DNA from: Pigmentiphaga sp.
Lineage (GTDB): Bacteria > Pseudomonadota > Gammaproteobacteria > Burkholderiales > Burkholderiaceae_B
Reading direction: 5' to 3'
DNA length: 64,000 nt
Assembly (NCBI GenBank): GCA_023228945.1
Contig: JALOAI010000014.1
Span: forward strand, 62,001 to 126,000
Under the pieces are notes generated by a model that saw nothing but the letters and a program-made list of their open reading frames with translations, had not been told where the DNA came from and did not search any database. Positions 7,349 through 16,540 of this stretch are shown here, one piece after another. Every line of letters starts with the position of its first letter. Positions within the stretch are counted from its first letter, which is position 1. The position numbers and the translations under genes are program-made.

Positions 7349-9121
7349 CTACCCCGCCAGTGCCGGCGCGCCGCGTCCCGAAAAATCGTCGCGCTCGTCA
7401 TCTTCCTCGATTTCGTCGGAGGCGTGGCTATCATGGCCATCGGCGTAACCGCCTTCGAGGGCCTGGGCGTCGACGTCGATGATCTCGGCCTCGTTGACCT
7501 TGAACGTTGCCATCGCCTCGAGCAGACGCGCGGCCTGCTCGTCGAGCGAGGACGCCGCGGCGGCGGCCTGTTCGACCAGTGCCGCGTTCTGCTGCGTGAC
7601 TTCGTCCATCTGGGCCACGGCGCGGTTGACTTGATCGATCCCGCTGGACTGTTCCTCGGAGGCGGCCGAGATCTCGCCCATGATGTCGGTGACGCGCTGC
7701 ACCGCCGTGACCACCTCGCGCATGGTTTCGCCGGCCTGCGACACCAGGTTGGTGCCGTTCTCGACTTCGCTCACCGAGGCCTGGATCAGCTCTTTGATCT
7801 CGCGTGCGGCCTGGGCGCTGCGCTGCGCCAGGGTACGCACCTCACCCGCCACGACCGCGAAGCCCTTGCCCTGCTCTCCGGCCCTGGCGGCTTCGACGGC
7901 AGCATTCAGCGCCAGAATGTTGGTTTGGAAGGCGATGCTGTCGATCACCGAGATGATCTCGGTGACCTTCTTGGAGCTCTCGGAAATACGCGACATGCTG
8001 TGGACCACCTCGCCCACCACTTGGCCGCCCTGCACCGCCGTGCCGGAGGCATTGGCCGACAGCTGATTGGCCTGGCGCGCGTTGTCGGCATTCTGTTTGA
8101 CCGTGGACGCCAGCTCTTCCATGCTGGCGGCGGTTTCTTCGAGAGACGCCGCTTGCTGCTCGGTGCGGCTGGAGAGATCGGCGTTGCCGGCGGCGATCTC
8201 TCGCGAACCGGAATTGATTTCGTCGATACCGCGGCGCACCGACAAGACGGTTTTGCCCAGGCCCTGCTGCATGCGCTTGAGCGCCGCCATCAGCTTGCCG
8301 ATCTCGTTGTTGCTGTTCACTTCGACCTTGCTGGTGAGATCGCCGACCGCGATGCGCTCGAAGTGGCCCTGCACCTCGGCCAGCGGCCGCAGCACCACGC
8401 GACCCAGGAATATCCTGGCGAGTATCATCAGCAGGGCACCGACGATCACCGCGCCGATCACCGCCAGGAGCGCGAGGCGGAAATTGCTCGCCACCTGGCC
8501 CTCGAGCGAACTGCGCACGCCATCGGCATAGCTGGTGAACTCATCGATCGAGGCCACGAACTGTTCGCCGCGCGGATTGCTGTGGTCGGTATTCACCATG
8601 TAGAAGCTGACGAAGTCGTCGCGGCGCAACGAATCGAGCAGGGTTTCGACTCCGTCGTCGATATAGCCCCGATAGCCGCGCAGCACGTTCATGTAGGCGC
8701 GGCGGCCGTCGGCATCGGCCAGCGGATGCTTTTGGAACTCGGCAAAGGTGCTCTTGGCGTTCTCGACGAGCTTCTCGGCGGCGGCAAGCTCTCCGGCCGC
8801 CGTCGCGCGGCGGCGCTGCGCGCTTTGCGTGGCGAATGCGGCGTCATCGCGCTGCGCGCTTTCGAACTCGCGGGCCGCGGCGAGCAGGCGCACCCGCGAT
8901 TGCAGCAGGCTGCTGTTGATCACGTTGGCCTCGTAGGCCCTGGCGGCGATGACTTCCATTTCGTTGAAGGAGTTCACCGACTGCTTCAGGAAGAACAGGC
9001 CCATGCCGCCCATGGCGGCCAGCAACACCATGAACAGGCCCAGCACCATCATGAGTGCCGAGTTGACCGACAAGCTGCGCGTCCGCGCCTGTCGAGGAGT
9101 CTTCTTCTTGTCTCGTGCCAT
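7349..9121 (-). CDS. Methyl-accepting chemotaxis protein (four-helix-bundle sensor)
   Basis: This is a 590-aa Tar/Tsr-type chemoreceptor. A basic N-terminus precedes TM1 at about residues 23-47. A periplasmic helical region of about 155 residues (QSRVRLLAAAREFESAQRDD...) resembles a four-helix bundle ligand-binding domain. TM2 lies near 215-237, followed by a HAMP domain (RPLAEVQGHFERIAVGDLTSKVEV). The cytoplasmic hairpin tip has the usual IDSIAFQTNILALNAAVEAAR. The C-terminus is acidic and lacks a WxxF tether, unlike the next receptor. The ligand cannot be told from sequence. Confidence 0.93.
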   Translation of the reverse strand: MARDKKKTPRQARTRSLSVNSALMMVLGLFMVLLAAMGGMGLFFLKQSVNSFNEMEVIAARAYEANVINSSLLQSRVRLLAAAREFESAQRDDAAFATQSAQRRRATAAGELAAAEKLVENAKSTFAEFQKHPLADADGRRAYMNVLRGYRGYIDDGVETLLDSLRRDDFVSFYMVNTDHSNPRGEQFVASIDEFTSYADGVRSSLEGQVASNFRLALLAVIGAVIVGALLMILARIFLGRVVLRPLAEVQGHFERIAVGDLTSKVEVNSNNEIGKLMAALKRMQQGLGKTVLSVRRGIDEINSGSREIAAGNADLSSRTEQQAASLEETAASMEELASTVKQNADNARQANQLSANASGTAVQGGQVVGEVVHSMSRISESSKKVTEIISVIDSIAFQTNILALNAAVEAARAGEQGKGFAVVAGEVRTLAQRSAQAAREIKELIQASVSEVENGTNLVSQAGETMREVVTAVQRVTDIMGEISAASEEQSSGIDQVNRAVAQMDEVTQQNAALVEQAAAAASSLDEQAARLLEAMATFKVNEAEIIDVDAQALEGGYADGHDSHASDEIEEDDERDDFSGRGAPALAG

Positions 9122-9181
9122 TTTCGGTAATCTCCTCGAAAATATCGCCTGGGATTGTTGTCATAACGGTAGGAGTGGGGT

Positions 9182-9214
9182 CGGGGCGCCAACCCTCAAC
9201 GGTTTGCCGCCCCG
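9182..9214 (-). other. Stem-loop between the two chemoreceptor genes
   Basis: CGGGGCG (9182-9188) and CGCCCCG (9208-9214) form a 7-bp G+C stem with a 19-nt loop, 11 bp after the second receptor's stop codon. There is no T-run, so it may be an mRNA-stabilising or processing hairpin rather than a terminator. Confidence 0.35.
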
Positions 9215-9224
9215 AAACTGGGGG

Positions 9225-10649
9225 TCAGAAAGACTCCCAATCGTCGTCGTCGACCCGCGCACTGGCGGCCGGCGCGGCGGCCGCGCGCGCCCGGGAAGGC
9301 GGCTCGGCGGCACGGCGCGGCGCGGGCTCCGGCGCCGCGGTGGCGCGGGCCGCGCGCACCGGCGCCGCTTGCGTGGCGACGGCATTCACCCCGAGGCTCG
9401 AGAGCGAGGGCGAGGCGGCGGACTCCAGGCGCGGCGCCTGGAGTCCGGCACGAGGTGCGGCGGCAGCCTGGCGCCGCGCGGGGAGCTGGGGCGCACTGGC
9501 GGGCTTGCGCTCGGCCACGGCCCCGGCCGTCTTGGCGCTCTGGCGCAGCTGGAAGCCGGCCACCGCATCCCGCAGGCGGGTGGCCTGCTGCTCGAGCGAA
9601 CTCGCGGCGGCGGCGGCCTCCTGGACCAGCGCGGCATTCTGTTGCGTGGTTTCATCCATTTGCGCCAGGGCGCGGCTGACACCCTCGATGTCGCTGGCCT
9701 GCTCGCCGGAGGCGGCGGAGATTTCACCGATGAGGTCGTTGACGCGGCGCACCGCATCGACGATCTCCTGCATGGTGCTGCCAGCCCGCTCCACCTGAGC
9801 CGAGCCCGCGGCCACCTTGCGGGTGGATTCGTCGATCAGGTCTTTGATCTCGCGAGCCGCCGCCGCGCTGCGCTGCGCCAGGGCGCGGACTTCGCTGGCC
9901 ACCACGTTGAAGCCCTTGCCCTGTTCTCCGGCCCTGGCGGCCTCGACCGCCGCATTGAGCGCCAGGATGTTGGTCTGGAAGGCGATGCTGTCGATCACGC
10001 CGACGATCTCGGCGATTTTCTTGGAACTGCCCGCGATGTCTTGCATGGTGACGACGACGTCGCCCACCACCGAGCCGCCGGTGGATGCCACTTCGGAGGC
10101 TCCCGAGGCCAGCGTGGACGCCTGGCGCGCGTTGTCGGCATTGAGTTTCACGGCCGAGGCCAATTGTTCCATCGTGCTCGCGGTATGTTCGAGCGACGAC
10201 GCCTGCTGCTCGGTGCGGCCCGAGAGGTTCTGGCTGCCGTCGGCAATCTCCCGCGAGCCGGACTCGATGGCATGGATGCCGCCGCGCACCGACTGGACCA
10301 CGCGCTGTACGCTGCCCTGCATGCGGCCGATGGCCTGCACCAGGGCGCCGACTTCGTCGTCGCCGGCCTGGCCAAGCCGGCGGGTGAGATCGCCATGGGC
10401 CAGACGATCGCAGTGCTGGACCAATTGGCCCAGCGGTTGCAACACGCGCCGGCCCAGGCTCAGGCGCAGGGCCAGCAGGCCCAGCAATGCCAGGACCACG
10501 GCCACCGGCAGCACGACCCGGGCGGGAGTCTGCCAGGCTTCGAAGGCATCCGCCTGGCCTACCCAGCCAGCGGCGGCAACCACGAGGACGAGAATGGCGA
10601 TGGCAAGCATCGACCACGTATAACGGCTGGCAATCTTTGTATTCATCAT
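9225..10649 (-). CDS. Methyl-accepting chemotaxis protein lacking a periplasmic sensor, with C-terminal DWESF tether
   Basis: This 474-aa receptor has two hydrophobic segments (about residues 12-30 and 42-63) separated by only a dozen residues, so almost nothing projects into the periplasm. HAMP-like sequence (RRVLQPLGQLVQHCDRLAHGD) and a full signalling hairpin with the conserved tip follow. An Ala/Arg-rich linker leads to the C-terminus DDDDWESF, which fits the WxxF pentapeptide (NWETF in E. coli) that tethers CheR and CheB. It may sense membrane or cytoplasmic signals, or help adapt the neighbouring receptor. It is preceded by ATG-ATG; either Met could initiate. Confidence 0.9.
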   Translation of the reverse strand: MMNTKIASRYTWSMLAIAILVLVVAAAGWVGQADAFEAWQTPARVVLPVAVVLALLGLLALRLSLGRRVLQPLGQLVQHCDRLAHGDLTRRLGQAGDDEVGALVQAIGRMQGSVQRVVQSVRGGIHAIESGSREIADGSQNLSGRTEQQASSLEHTASTMEQLASAVKLNADNARQASTLASGASEVASTGGSVVGDVVVTMQDIAGSSKKIAEIVGVIDSIAFQTNILALNAAVEAARAGEQGKGFNVVASEVRALAQRSAAAAREIKDLIDESTRKVAAGSAQVERAGSTMQEIVDAVRRVNDLIGEISAASGEQASDIEGVSRALAQMDETTQQNAALVQEAAAAASSLEQQATRLRDAVAGFQLRQSAKTAGAVAERKPASAPQLPARRQAAAAPRAGLQAPRLESAASPSLSSLGVNAVATQAAPVRAARATAAPEPAPRRAAEPPSRARAAAAPAASARVDDDDWESF

Positions 10650-10675
10650 GAGTGCTTCCAGACCAGTGTGGGGCG

Positions 10676-11170
10676 TCAGGCGGCGACGCGATCGACCAGC
10701 GCCATCTCTTCGCTGGTCATGAGCTTTTCGATGTCGACGAGAATCAGCATGCGCCCGTCGATCGTGCCGAGCCCGGTGAGATATTCGGTGGACAAGGTGG
10801 AGCCGAACTCGGGCGCGGGGCGGATCTGTTCGCGATCCAGCATGAGGACATCGGAGACGCCATCGACCACGATGCCGACGATGCGGCCGCCCAGATTGAG
10901 GATGATCGCCACCGTCTGCTCATTGACTTCGGCCGATGCCATGCGGAACTTGATGCGCAGATCGACGATGGGCACGATCACGCCGCGCAGGTTGGTGACG
11001 CCCTGGATGAAGTCGGGTACGTTGGCGATGCGGGTCACGCTCTCGGGATCGTAGCCACGGATCTCCTGGACTTTGAGGATATCGACGCCGTATTCTTCGG
11101 CGCCGAGCGTGAATACGAGAAACTCTTGGCCGACACCGTCGTCGTGCCGGGTCTTGCTCTGATCTTCCAT
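10676..11170 (-). CDS. cheW: Chemotaxis coupling protein CheW
   Basis: CheW bridges receptors and the CheA kinase in the polar array. The 164-aa product is one SH3-like CheW domain: EFLVFTLGAEEYGVDILKVQEIRG, the NLRGVIVPIVDLR motif, and a C-terminal helix. It sits 12 bp after cheA and 26 bp before the second receptor, in the usual cheA-cheW-receptor order. Confidence 0.96.
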   Translation of the reverse strand: MEDQSKTRHDDGVGQEFLVFTLGAEEYGVDILKVQEIRGYDPESVTRIANVPDFIQGVTNLRGVIVPIVDLRIKFRMASAEVNEQTVAIILNLGGRIVGIVVDGVSDVLMLDREQIRPAPEFGSTLSTEYLTGLGTIDGRMLILVDIEKLMTSEEMALVDRVAA

Positions 11171-11182
11171 GATTTTTCTCTC

Positions 11183-13291
11183 TCAGGCGGATACGATCTC
11201 GGAGGCATTGAGGCGGGTGCGGTTGTTGCGCGCCAGCGCAAACACATCGACGATCAGGGCAACGCTGCCGTCGCCCAGGATGGTGGCGGCCGAAATGCCC
11301 GGCACCTTGCGATAATTGGTTTCCAGGCTCTTGACTACCACCTGGTGCTGGCCCACCAGTTGATCGACCATCAGCGCAAAGCGGCGGTCTTCGGCCTGCA
11401 TGATGACGACGATGGCCTGTTCGGGGTCGGTTTGCGCGCCCGCCACGGCAAACGCGCGATGCAGCTCGACCAGTGGCAGATATTCGCCGCGCACATACAG
11501 CACGCGGTCGTCGCCCGCCAGGGACCGGAACTGATCGTTGGTGGGCTGCAGCGATTCGGTGACGTGGCTGAGCGGCAGGATGAAGACTTCCTGCCCCACC
11601 TTGACCGACATGCCGTCGAGGATGGCCAGGGTGAGCGGCAGTACGATCCGCGTGGTGGTGCCGCCACCGGGGCGCGAGCTGAGTTGCACGTGGCCGCCCA
11701 TACCCTGGATATTGCGCTTGACGACATCCATGCCCACTCCTCGGCCGGAGACATCGGTGACCTGGCTGGCCGTGGAGAAACCCGGCGCAAAAATGAGCTG
11801 CCAAATATCTTCATCGGTGGGAGTGTCGCTGACGGCAATGCCTTGCGCGTGCGCCTTGGCCAGGATGCGCTCGCGATCGAGGCCGGCGCCATCGTCGGCG
11901 ACCTCGATAATGATATTGCCGCCACTGTGCTGGGCGGACAGCGCCAGCCGACCGGTCTCGGCCTTGCCCGCCGCCAGGCGCAGGTCGGGAGTTTCGATCC
12001 CGTGATCGAGGCTGTTGCGCACCAGGTGGGTCAGTGGATCGATGATGCGTTCGATCAGGCCTTTGTCGAGTTCGGTGGCGCGGCCCGCCGTCACCAGCTC
12101 GACCTTCTTGTCCAGTTTGGCGGCAAGATCCCGGACCAGCCGCGGGAAGCGGCTAAAAACGTAATCCATCGGCATCATGCGGATGCCCATCACGGCCTCC
12201 TGCAGATCGCGGGCGTTGCGCTCGAGCTGCTCCATGCCATTGAGCAAGCGATCGTGCAAGGCGGGATCGAGGGTGGACACCGTTTGCTTGAGCATCGCCT
12301 GGGTGATGACGAGCTCGCCCACCAGGTTGATGAGCTGGTCGACCTTCTCGACGCCAACGCGAATGGAGCCGCCGTCTTTGTCGGCGCCCCGGCCCCCCGC
12401 TCCGGCGCCGTTGCCGCTGGCGCCACCGCTGCCACCACCATTGCCGGAGCCGCCGCCAGCGGACTGGGGCGAACCGCCGCCGGGCGCCTGCATGGCCGAG
12501 GCGGCGGCGATGGCCGCGGTGGCCGCGGCCGCCGCGCTCGGCTCCGCGCCGCCGCCGGGCTCGATGTGGATCTGACTGGCGTCGATAATGAAGCAGGCCA
12601 CGGCTTCGAGGTCGTCGGCCGCGCAGGTGGACGCTAGCCACACGGTGGTGTTGGCCCCCTGCTCCGTTTGGCCGGTGACCTGGCCGAGATTGCCGAACTC
12701 TTCGACGAGCGCGTCGCGATCCTTGGCGGCAAGGCCGGTGAGCGTGATCTTGAATCGCCGCTCGCCCTCGGCAAGCGGCGGCGCGGCTTCGGGGCTGGCC
12801 GCCGCCACGGGCTGGGTCGCAGGCGCCGTCACCGGCAAGGCGGCCGGCGCCACCGCTGGCGGCGCCGTCATGGCGGCGGCGGTGGCGGCATCGAGCTGTT
12901 CGTGCGCCAGTTGCTGCAGTACGGCGCAGATACGGGCATAGGTTTCGGGCGCCGGCTCGGCATCGTTGCGGTAGGTCTCCAGCTGGCCATTCAGCACGTC
13001 TTTCGTTTCCAGAAAAATGTCGATCATGTCGGCCCGCAAGGCCATCTCGCCGCGCCGGATGGCATCGAGCAGGTTCTCGAGCAGATGCGTGGTTTCGGTG
13101 AGGGCCACGAAGCCGAAAGTGGCCGCGCCTCCCTTGATCGAATGGGCCGCGCGAAAAATGGCGTTGAGGTGCTCGGGGTCGGGCTCGTGGGCGTCGAGAT
13201 CGAGTAGCAGCCGCTCCATTTCGGCCAACAGCTCATCGGCCTCCTCGAAAAAGGTCTGGTAGAACTGGCGGAGATCCAGGCCGTCACTCAT
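11183..13291 (-). CDS. cheA: Chemotaxis histidine kinase CheA
   Basis: CheA autophosphorylates in response to receptors and phosphorylates CheY and CheB. Domains in order over 702 aa: HPt with phospho-His H50 (RAAHSIKGGAATFGF); a P2 region near 175-245; a very Gly/Ser-rich linker near 260-305; dimerisation helices (LINLVGELVITQAML); HATPase with N-box LTHLVRNSLDHGIE and G-box DDGAGLDRERI; and a C-terminal CheW-like domain. The Gly-rich linker is unusually long and repetitive, but all catalytic boxes are present. Confidence 0.97.
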   Translation of the reverse strand: MSDGLDLRQFYQTFFEEADELLAEMERLLLDLDAHEPDPEHLNAIFRAAHSIKGGAATFGFVALTETTHLLENLLDAIRRGEMALRADMIDIFLETKDVLNGQLETYRNDAEPAPETYARICAVLQQLAHEQLDAATAAAMTAPPAVAPAALPVTAPATQPVAAASPEAAPPLAEGERRFKITLTGLAAKDRDALVEEFGNLGQVTGQTEQGANTTVWLASTCAADDLEAVACFIIDASQIHIEPGGGAEPSAAAAATAAIAAASAMQAPGGGSPQSAGGGSGNGGGSGGASGNGAGAGGRGADKDGGSIRVGVEKVDQLINLVGELVITQAMLKQTVSTLDPALHDRLLNGMEQLERNARDLQEAVMGIRMMPMDYVFSRFPRLVRDLAAKLDKKVELVTAGRATELDKGLIERIIDPLTHLVRNSLDHGIETPDLRLAAGKAETGRLALSAQHSGGNIIIEVADDGAGLDRERILAKAHAQGIAVSDTPTDEDIWQLIFAPGFSTASQVTDVSGRGVGMDVVKRNIQGMGGHVQLSSRPGGGTTTRIVLPLTLAILDGMSVKVGQEVFILPLSHVTESLQPTNDQFRSLAGDDRVLYVRGEYLPLVELHRAFAVAGAQTDPEQAIVVIMQAEDRRFALMVDQLVGQHQVVVKSLETNYRKVPGISAATILGDGSVALIVDVFALARNNRTRLNASEIVSA

Positions 13292-13309
13292 CTTTGTTGT
13301 TCTCCTGCG

Positions 13310-13681
13310 TCAGGCCAATATGGATTCGATGACGTCGCACAGCAGTGCGACGTCGACCGGCTTGCTCAGCCAGCCCGTGGCTCCCGCCTGGCGTGCGGCT
13401 TCCTTGCTGGCGTCGTCGGTGTCGGTGGTAAGCACCAGGATGGGCAAGCCGGCATAGGCCGGAGCGGCCCGCAGCGCGCGCAACAGGCCCAGGCCATCGA
13501 GCACCGGCATGTTCCAATCGGTGATCACCAGATCGGGCACTGTTGGGCGGGCCGCGAGCTCGTCGAGCGCCTGCTGGCCATGCGAGGCGGACCAGACCGT
13601 CCAGCCCGCCGCTTCGAGGGCGGACTCGACGATCCGGCGCAAGGTGGCTGAGTCATCTACGACGAGAGCGGTACGGATCAT
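13310..13681 (-). CDS. CheY-like single-domain response regulator
   Basis: This is a 123-aa stand-alone receiver with D9-D10, phospho-acceptor D55 (VITDWNMPVLDG), T85/T86 and K107 (LSKPVD). Its ATG overlaps the motB stop in an ATGA and it is followed by cheA after 18 bp, so it belongs to the motAB-che operon. It is a second CheY-type protein beside the one at 4085-4474. It could act as a phosphate sink or as a second motor or signalling output. It lacks an output domain. Confidence 0.88.
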   Translation of the reverse strand: MIRTALVVDDSATLRRIVESALEAAGWTVWSASHGQQALDELAARPTVPDLVITDWNMPVLDGLGLLRALRAAPAYAGLPILVLTTDTDDASKEAARQAGATGWLSKPVDVALLCDVIESILA

Positions 13682-14664
13682 GGCTGTTCCGGTAACGAAG
13701 GGTTGAGCTCCAGCTCGGCGCCGGCAGCGGCGTGATGCCCGTTGCCGGCGGGCGATGCCGCTTCGGGGCCCGACAAACCGCTCTCCAGCGAATGCCGGAG
13801 CAACTCGGCCGCCGAGGCGTTCTCGCGCTCGATACGCCGCTGCGTGGCGTTGTTCAACACCACCAGGCTGATACGACGGTTGACGGCTGCAAACGGATTA
13901 TCTTTAACCAGGTTCATGCTGGAGGCCAGGCCGATGACCCGCATGACCTTGGTTTCGTCCATCCCGCCGGCCACCAGCTCGCGGCGCGAGGCGTTGGCGC
14001 GATCGGCCGAGAGTTCCCAGTTGCTGTACGAACGCTCGCCGCTGGCGTATGGCGTGGCGTCGGTATGGCCCGACAGACTGATCTTGTTGGGAAGGTCGTT
14101 GAGCGTCGGGCCGATCTCGCGCAGGATCGCCCGCATATGGGGCTCGACCGCGCTGCTGCCGGTGCGGAACATCGGACGCTCTTGATCATCGACGATCTGG
14201 ATACGCAGGCCCTCGCTGGTGATGTCGAGCAGCAGTTGCGGCCGGTACTGGCGCAGGACCGGACTTTGTTCGATCAGGGTGTCGAGCCGGTGGCGGAGGT
14301 TTTCGAGGCGGGAGGCGTCGCGACGATCGGCCTCGGACTGCTGGCGGCTGATGGGCGATGGATCGGAGCGCCGGACGTCGCCAGGCTGGGGCGAGATTTC
14401 GCCGCCATGCAAGGGGATGGCGCTTTGGCTGGAACTGCTCTGCTGGCCGCCCGACACCGCCACGCGCAGCGGCATCTGGAAATACTCCGCCAGGCCGCGA
14501 CGGTCGGCCGCCGACGTGATGCTCACCAGCCACATCACGAGGAAAAACGCCATCATGGCCGTCATGAAGTCGGCGTAGGCGATTTTCCAGCTGCCGAGAT
14601 GCGGTTTTTCGGGGCGGCGGCGGCCCCGCCGGATGACGATACGATCGGAATCGGGACCGGCCAT
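13678..14664 (-). CDS. motB: Flagellar stator protein MotB
   Basis: MotB anchors the stator to peptidoglycan and supplies the proton-carrying Asp. After a basic N-terminus, the single TM helix begins YADFMTAMMAFFLVMWLVS, with the conserved Asp. The OmpA-like domain follows at about 150-280 (LSGHTDATPYASGERSYSNWELSADRAN). The tail of about 40 residues is Ala/Pro/Gly rich. At 328 aa it is a normal size. It lies 9 bp after motA. Confidence 0.96.
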   Translation of the reverse strand: MAGPDSDRIVIRRGRRRPEKPHLGSWKIAYADFMTAMMAFFLVMWLVSITSAADRRGLAEYFQMPLRVAVSGGQQSSSSQSAIPLHGGEISPQPGDVRRSDPSPISRQQSEADRRDASRLENLRHRLDTLIEQSPVLRQYRPQLLLDITSEGLRIQIVDDQERPMFRTGSSAVEPHMRAILREIGPTLNDLPNKISLSGHTDATPYASGERSYSNWELSADRANASRRELVAGGMDETKVMRVIGLASSMNLVKDNPFAAVNRRISLVVLNNATQRRIERENASAAELLRHSLESGLSGPEAASPAGNGHHAAAGAELELNPSLPEQP

Positions 14665-14673
14665 GGCACGCCC

Positions 14674-15534
14674 CTACTTGCTCTTGGCCGACCTGACGTG
14701 TTCGTCGAGCTCGGCGAAAGTGGGACGTTCGGTGGAGTACAGCACCTTGCGCCCGAACTCGACCGCCAGCGGCGGCGGATAGCCATTGAGATTGGCCAGC
14801 AGGGTGATCTTGATGCACTCGAAGAGCTTGACCGTTTCGGCGTTGAGGCGGTCGACCCGCGACGCCAGCGGCGCGACGAAGCCATAGGCCAGCAGGATGC
14901 CCAGAAAGGTGCCGACCATGGCCTTGGAGATCAGGTCGCCGAGAATGGCGGGTGGCTGGTCGATCGCCGCCAGGGCATGCACCACGCCGAGCACCGCGGC
15001 GACGATGCCGAACGCCGGCAAGGCATCGGCCACGGCGCGCAGCGCGGTGGCGGGTACTTCGCTCTCGTGGCGGAAGGTTTCGATCTCCTCGTCCATCAGG
15101 GTTTCGATCTCCAGCGCACTCATGTTGCCGCTGACCATCAAGCGCAGGTAGTCGGTGAGGAAGGTGATCATGCCGCGATCGGCCATCAGCTTGGGATAGT
15201 TGGCAAAGATCGGGCTGGCGGCGGGGTCTTCCACGTGGCTTTCGAGCGCCATCATGCCCTCGCGCCGCGCCTTGAGCAGCAGCACGTAGAGCAGGGACAT
15301 CAAGTCGAGATAGAGCGACTTATCGTATTTGGACGAATGCAGCAACTGCGGCAGAACCGTGAGAGTGGCGCGCAACGATTTGAAGTTATTGGCGGCCAGA
15401 AAGGAGCCCACCGCCGCGCCGCCGATAATGAGGACTTCCAGGGGCTGGTAGAGCGCGCCGAGATGTCCACCGATCAGGGCATACCCGCCGAAGACCGATA
15501 GTGCGACGATGATGAAACCGAGGAGTATCAGCAC
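14674..15534 (-). CDS. motA: Flagellar stator protein MotA
   Basis: MotA is the proton-channel subunit that drives motor rotation. The 286-aa product has four hydrophobic helices, a large cytoplasmic loop, and the conserved PAFGIVAAVLGVVHAL segment with the torque-associated region before it. The start is GTG at 15534 (product begins MLILLGFIIVALSVFGGYAL), preceded by AAAGGT. A G+C hairpin separates it from flhC. Confidence 0.96.
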   Translation of the reverse strand: MLILLGFIIVALSVFGGYALIGGHLGALYQPLEVLIIGGAAVGSFLAANNFKSLRATLTVLPQLLHSSKYDKSLYLDLMSLLYVLLLKARREGMMALESHVEDPAASPIFANYPKLMADRGMITFLTDYLRLMVSGNMSALEIETLMDEEIETFRHESEVPATALRAVADALPAFGIVAAVLGVVHALAAIDQPPAILGDLISKAMVGTFLGILLAYGFVAPLASRVDRLNAETVKLFECIKITLLANLNGYPPPLAVEFGRKVLYSTERPTFAELDEHVRSAKSK

Positions 15535-15569
15535 GGTTGACCTTTGGAGAGCGGGATGACGACGAGACG

Positions 15570-15593
15570 GCGCGGGCCCGCGGGAGCCCGCGC
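15570..15593 (-). other. Strong G+C stem-loop between flhC and motA
   Basis: GCGCGGGC (15570-15577) and GCCCGCGC (15586-15593) form a perfect 8-bp stem with an 8-nt loop, 10 bp after the flhC stop. There is no U-tract, so termination is uncertain; it may modulate read-through from flhDC into motAB. Confidence 0.45.
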
Positions 15594-15603
15594 GGCGGCG
15601 ATT

Positions 15604-16173
15604 CTAGCCTGCCAATGCGGGAACATTGGGGCCTCGAACGACGGCCTGCGTCAGGCTTTGGCTGGCACGCTCCTTGCAGGCGCGCGGCGGTGGGCGGCAG
15701 ATGGCACAAACGAAATTGGCGGTGGGCTCGTAGGCCCGCACCACGAAATGGCCACCGCACTTTTGGCAGGGTGCCAGCTCGAGCATGCCGGCGTCGAAGA
15801 AGCGGACGAGGATCCAGGCCCGGGTAAAGCTCAACAGCGGCTCCTGCCCGGGCTCGACGTGCTCGAGATAAAGCCGATAGGCCCCCATCAGCGCTTTCAC
15901 CCCATGCACCGAGGCGTGGTTTTCGAGATAGCGATGGATGTTGTAGAACATCGAGCCGTGGATGTTCGGCAGCCAGGTCATGAACCAGTCGACCGAAAAC
16001 GGCAACATGCCCTTGGGAGGAGAAACACCCCGAAGCTCTTTGTAGAGCCGGATGAGCCGTTCGCGGCTGAGATCGGTTTCCGACTCCAGGAGTTGCAGAC
16101 GCGCGCCAAGCTTGATGAGCTCGATGGCCAGCTGGATCTGGCTGGCCTCGCGCACCACGCTTTTGGTTGCCAT
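15604..16173 (-). CDS. flhC: Flagellar master transcriptional activator FlhC
   Basis: FlhC with FlhD forms the FlhD4C2 complex that activates early flagellar genes. The 189-aa product starts at ATG 16173 (MATKSVVREASQIQLAIELI). It has the zinc-binding cysteines near the C-terminus (CQKCGGHFV, then CAIC). The core is typical: FTRAWILVRFFDAGML. It lies downstream of flhD with a 46-bp gap. Upstream in-frame extension into flhD is not coding. Confidence 0.95.
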   Translation of the reverse strand: MATKSVVREASQIQLAIELIKLGARLQLLESETDLSRERLIRLYKELRGVSPPKGMLPFSVDWFMTWLPNIHGSMFYNIHRYLENHASVHGVKALMGAYRLYLEHVEPGQEPLLSFTRAWILVRFFDAGMLELAPCQKCGGHFVVRAYEPTANFVCAICRPPPRACKERASQSLTQAVVRGPNVPALAG

Positions 16174-16219
16174 CGTGATGGTCTCTTCGGGGAAGTGAAT
16201 GAAAGGCGGCGGCTCGGCT

Positions 16220-16540
16220 TCAGCCGATCTGCTCGGCGGGCTGACCCGCCAACAACACCGTGGCGTGGGCCTGCTGCAGCACCCCATCCAGCGTGTCCCG
16301 GCCGATGGTGGCCAGCATGGAGGCGTCGTCGAAGCGGAAGCGGCACAGCAGCGAACTGGAACTGGCGAGGCGGATGAGCTGCGACAGGCTGAGGCGCCGG
16401 AGAATGTCGGCGACTTCTTCGCTCAGCCCGAGCCGGAACAGTGCCGTGGGCAGGTCTTCGTTGAGCATGCGTTGCACCAGCAGGAGATAAGAGAGATTGA
16501 TCTCGCGGATCTCTGCCAGAAGAGGATTGCGGCTTTCCAT
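16220..16540 (-). CDS. flhD: Flagellar master transcriptional activator FlhD
   Basis: This is a 106-aa FlhD with the characteristic start MESRNPLLAEIREINLSYLLLVQRML and the helical core ADILRRLSLSQLIRLASSSSLLCRFRFDD. It partners FlhC, encoded just downstream. It is divergent from fliA across a 385-bp regulatory region that likely integrates global control of motility. Confidence 0.95.
   Translation of the reverse strand: MESRNPLLAEIREINLSYLLLVQRMLNEDLPTALFRLGLSEEVADILRRLSLSQLIRLASSSSLLCRFRFDDASMLATIGRDTLDGVLQQAHATVLLAGQPAEQIG

Noticed and set aside
6407..9130. 907-codon open frame on the plus strand
   Set aside because: It is antisense to cheR and a chemoreceptor gene. The translation is His/Gly/Arg-rich, typical of a shadow frame.
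9122..9160. Sigma-28 promoter upstream of the first chemoreceptor
   Set aside because: GGCGATAT resembles the -10 element, but no TAAA -35 lies at the right distance.
10652..12637. 661-codon open frame on the plus strand
   Set aside because: It is antisense to cheW and cheA and has no recognisable domain.
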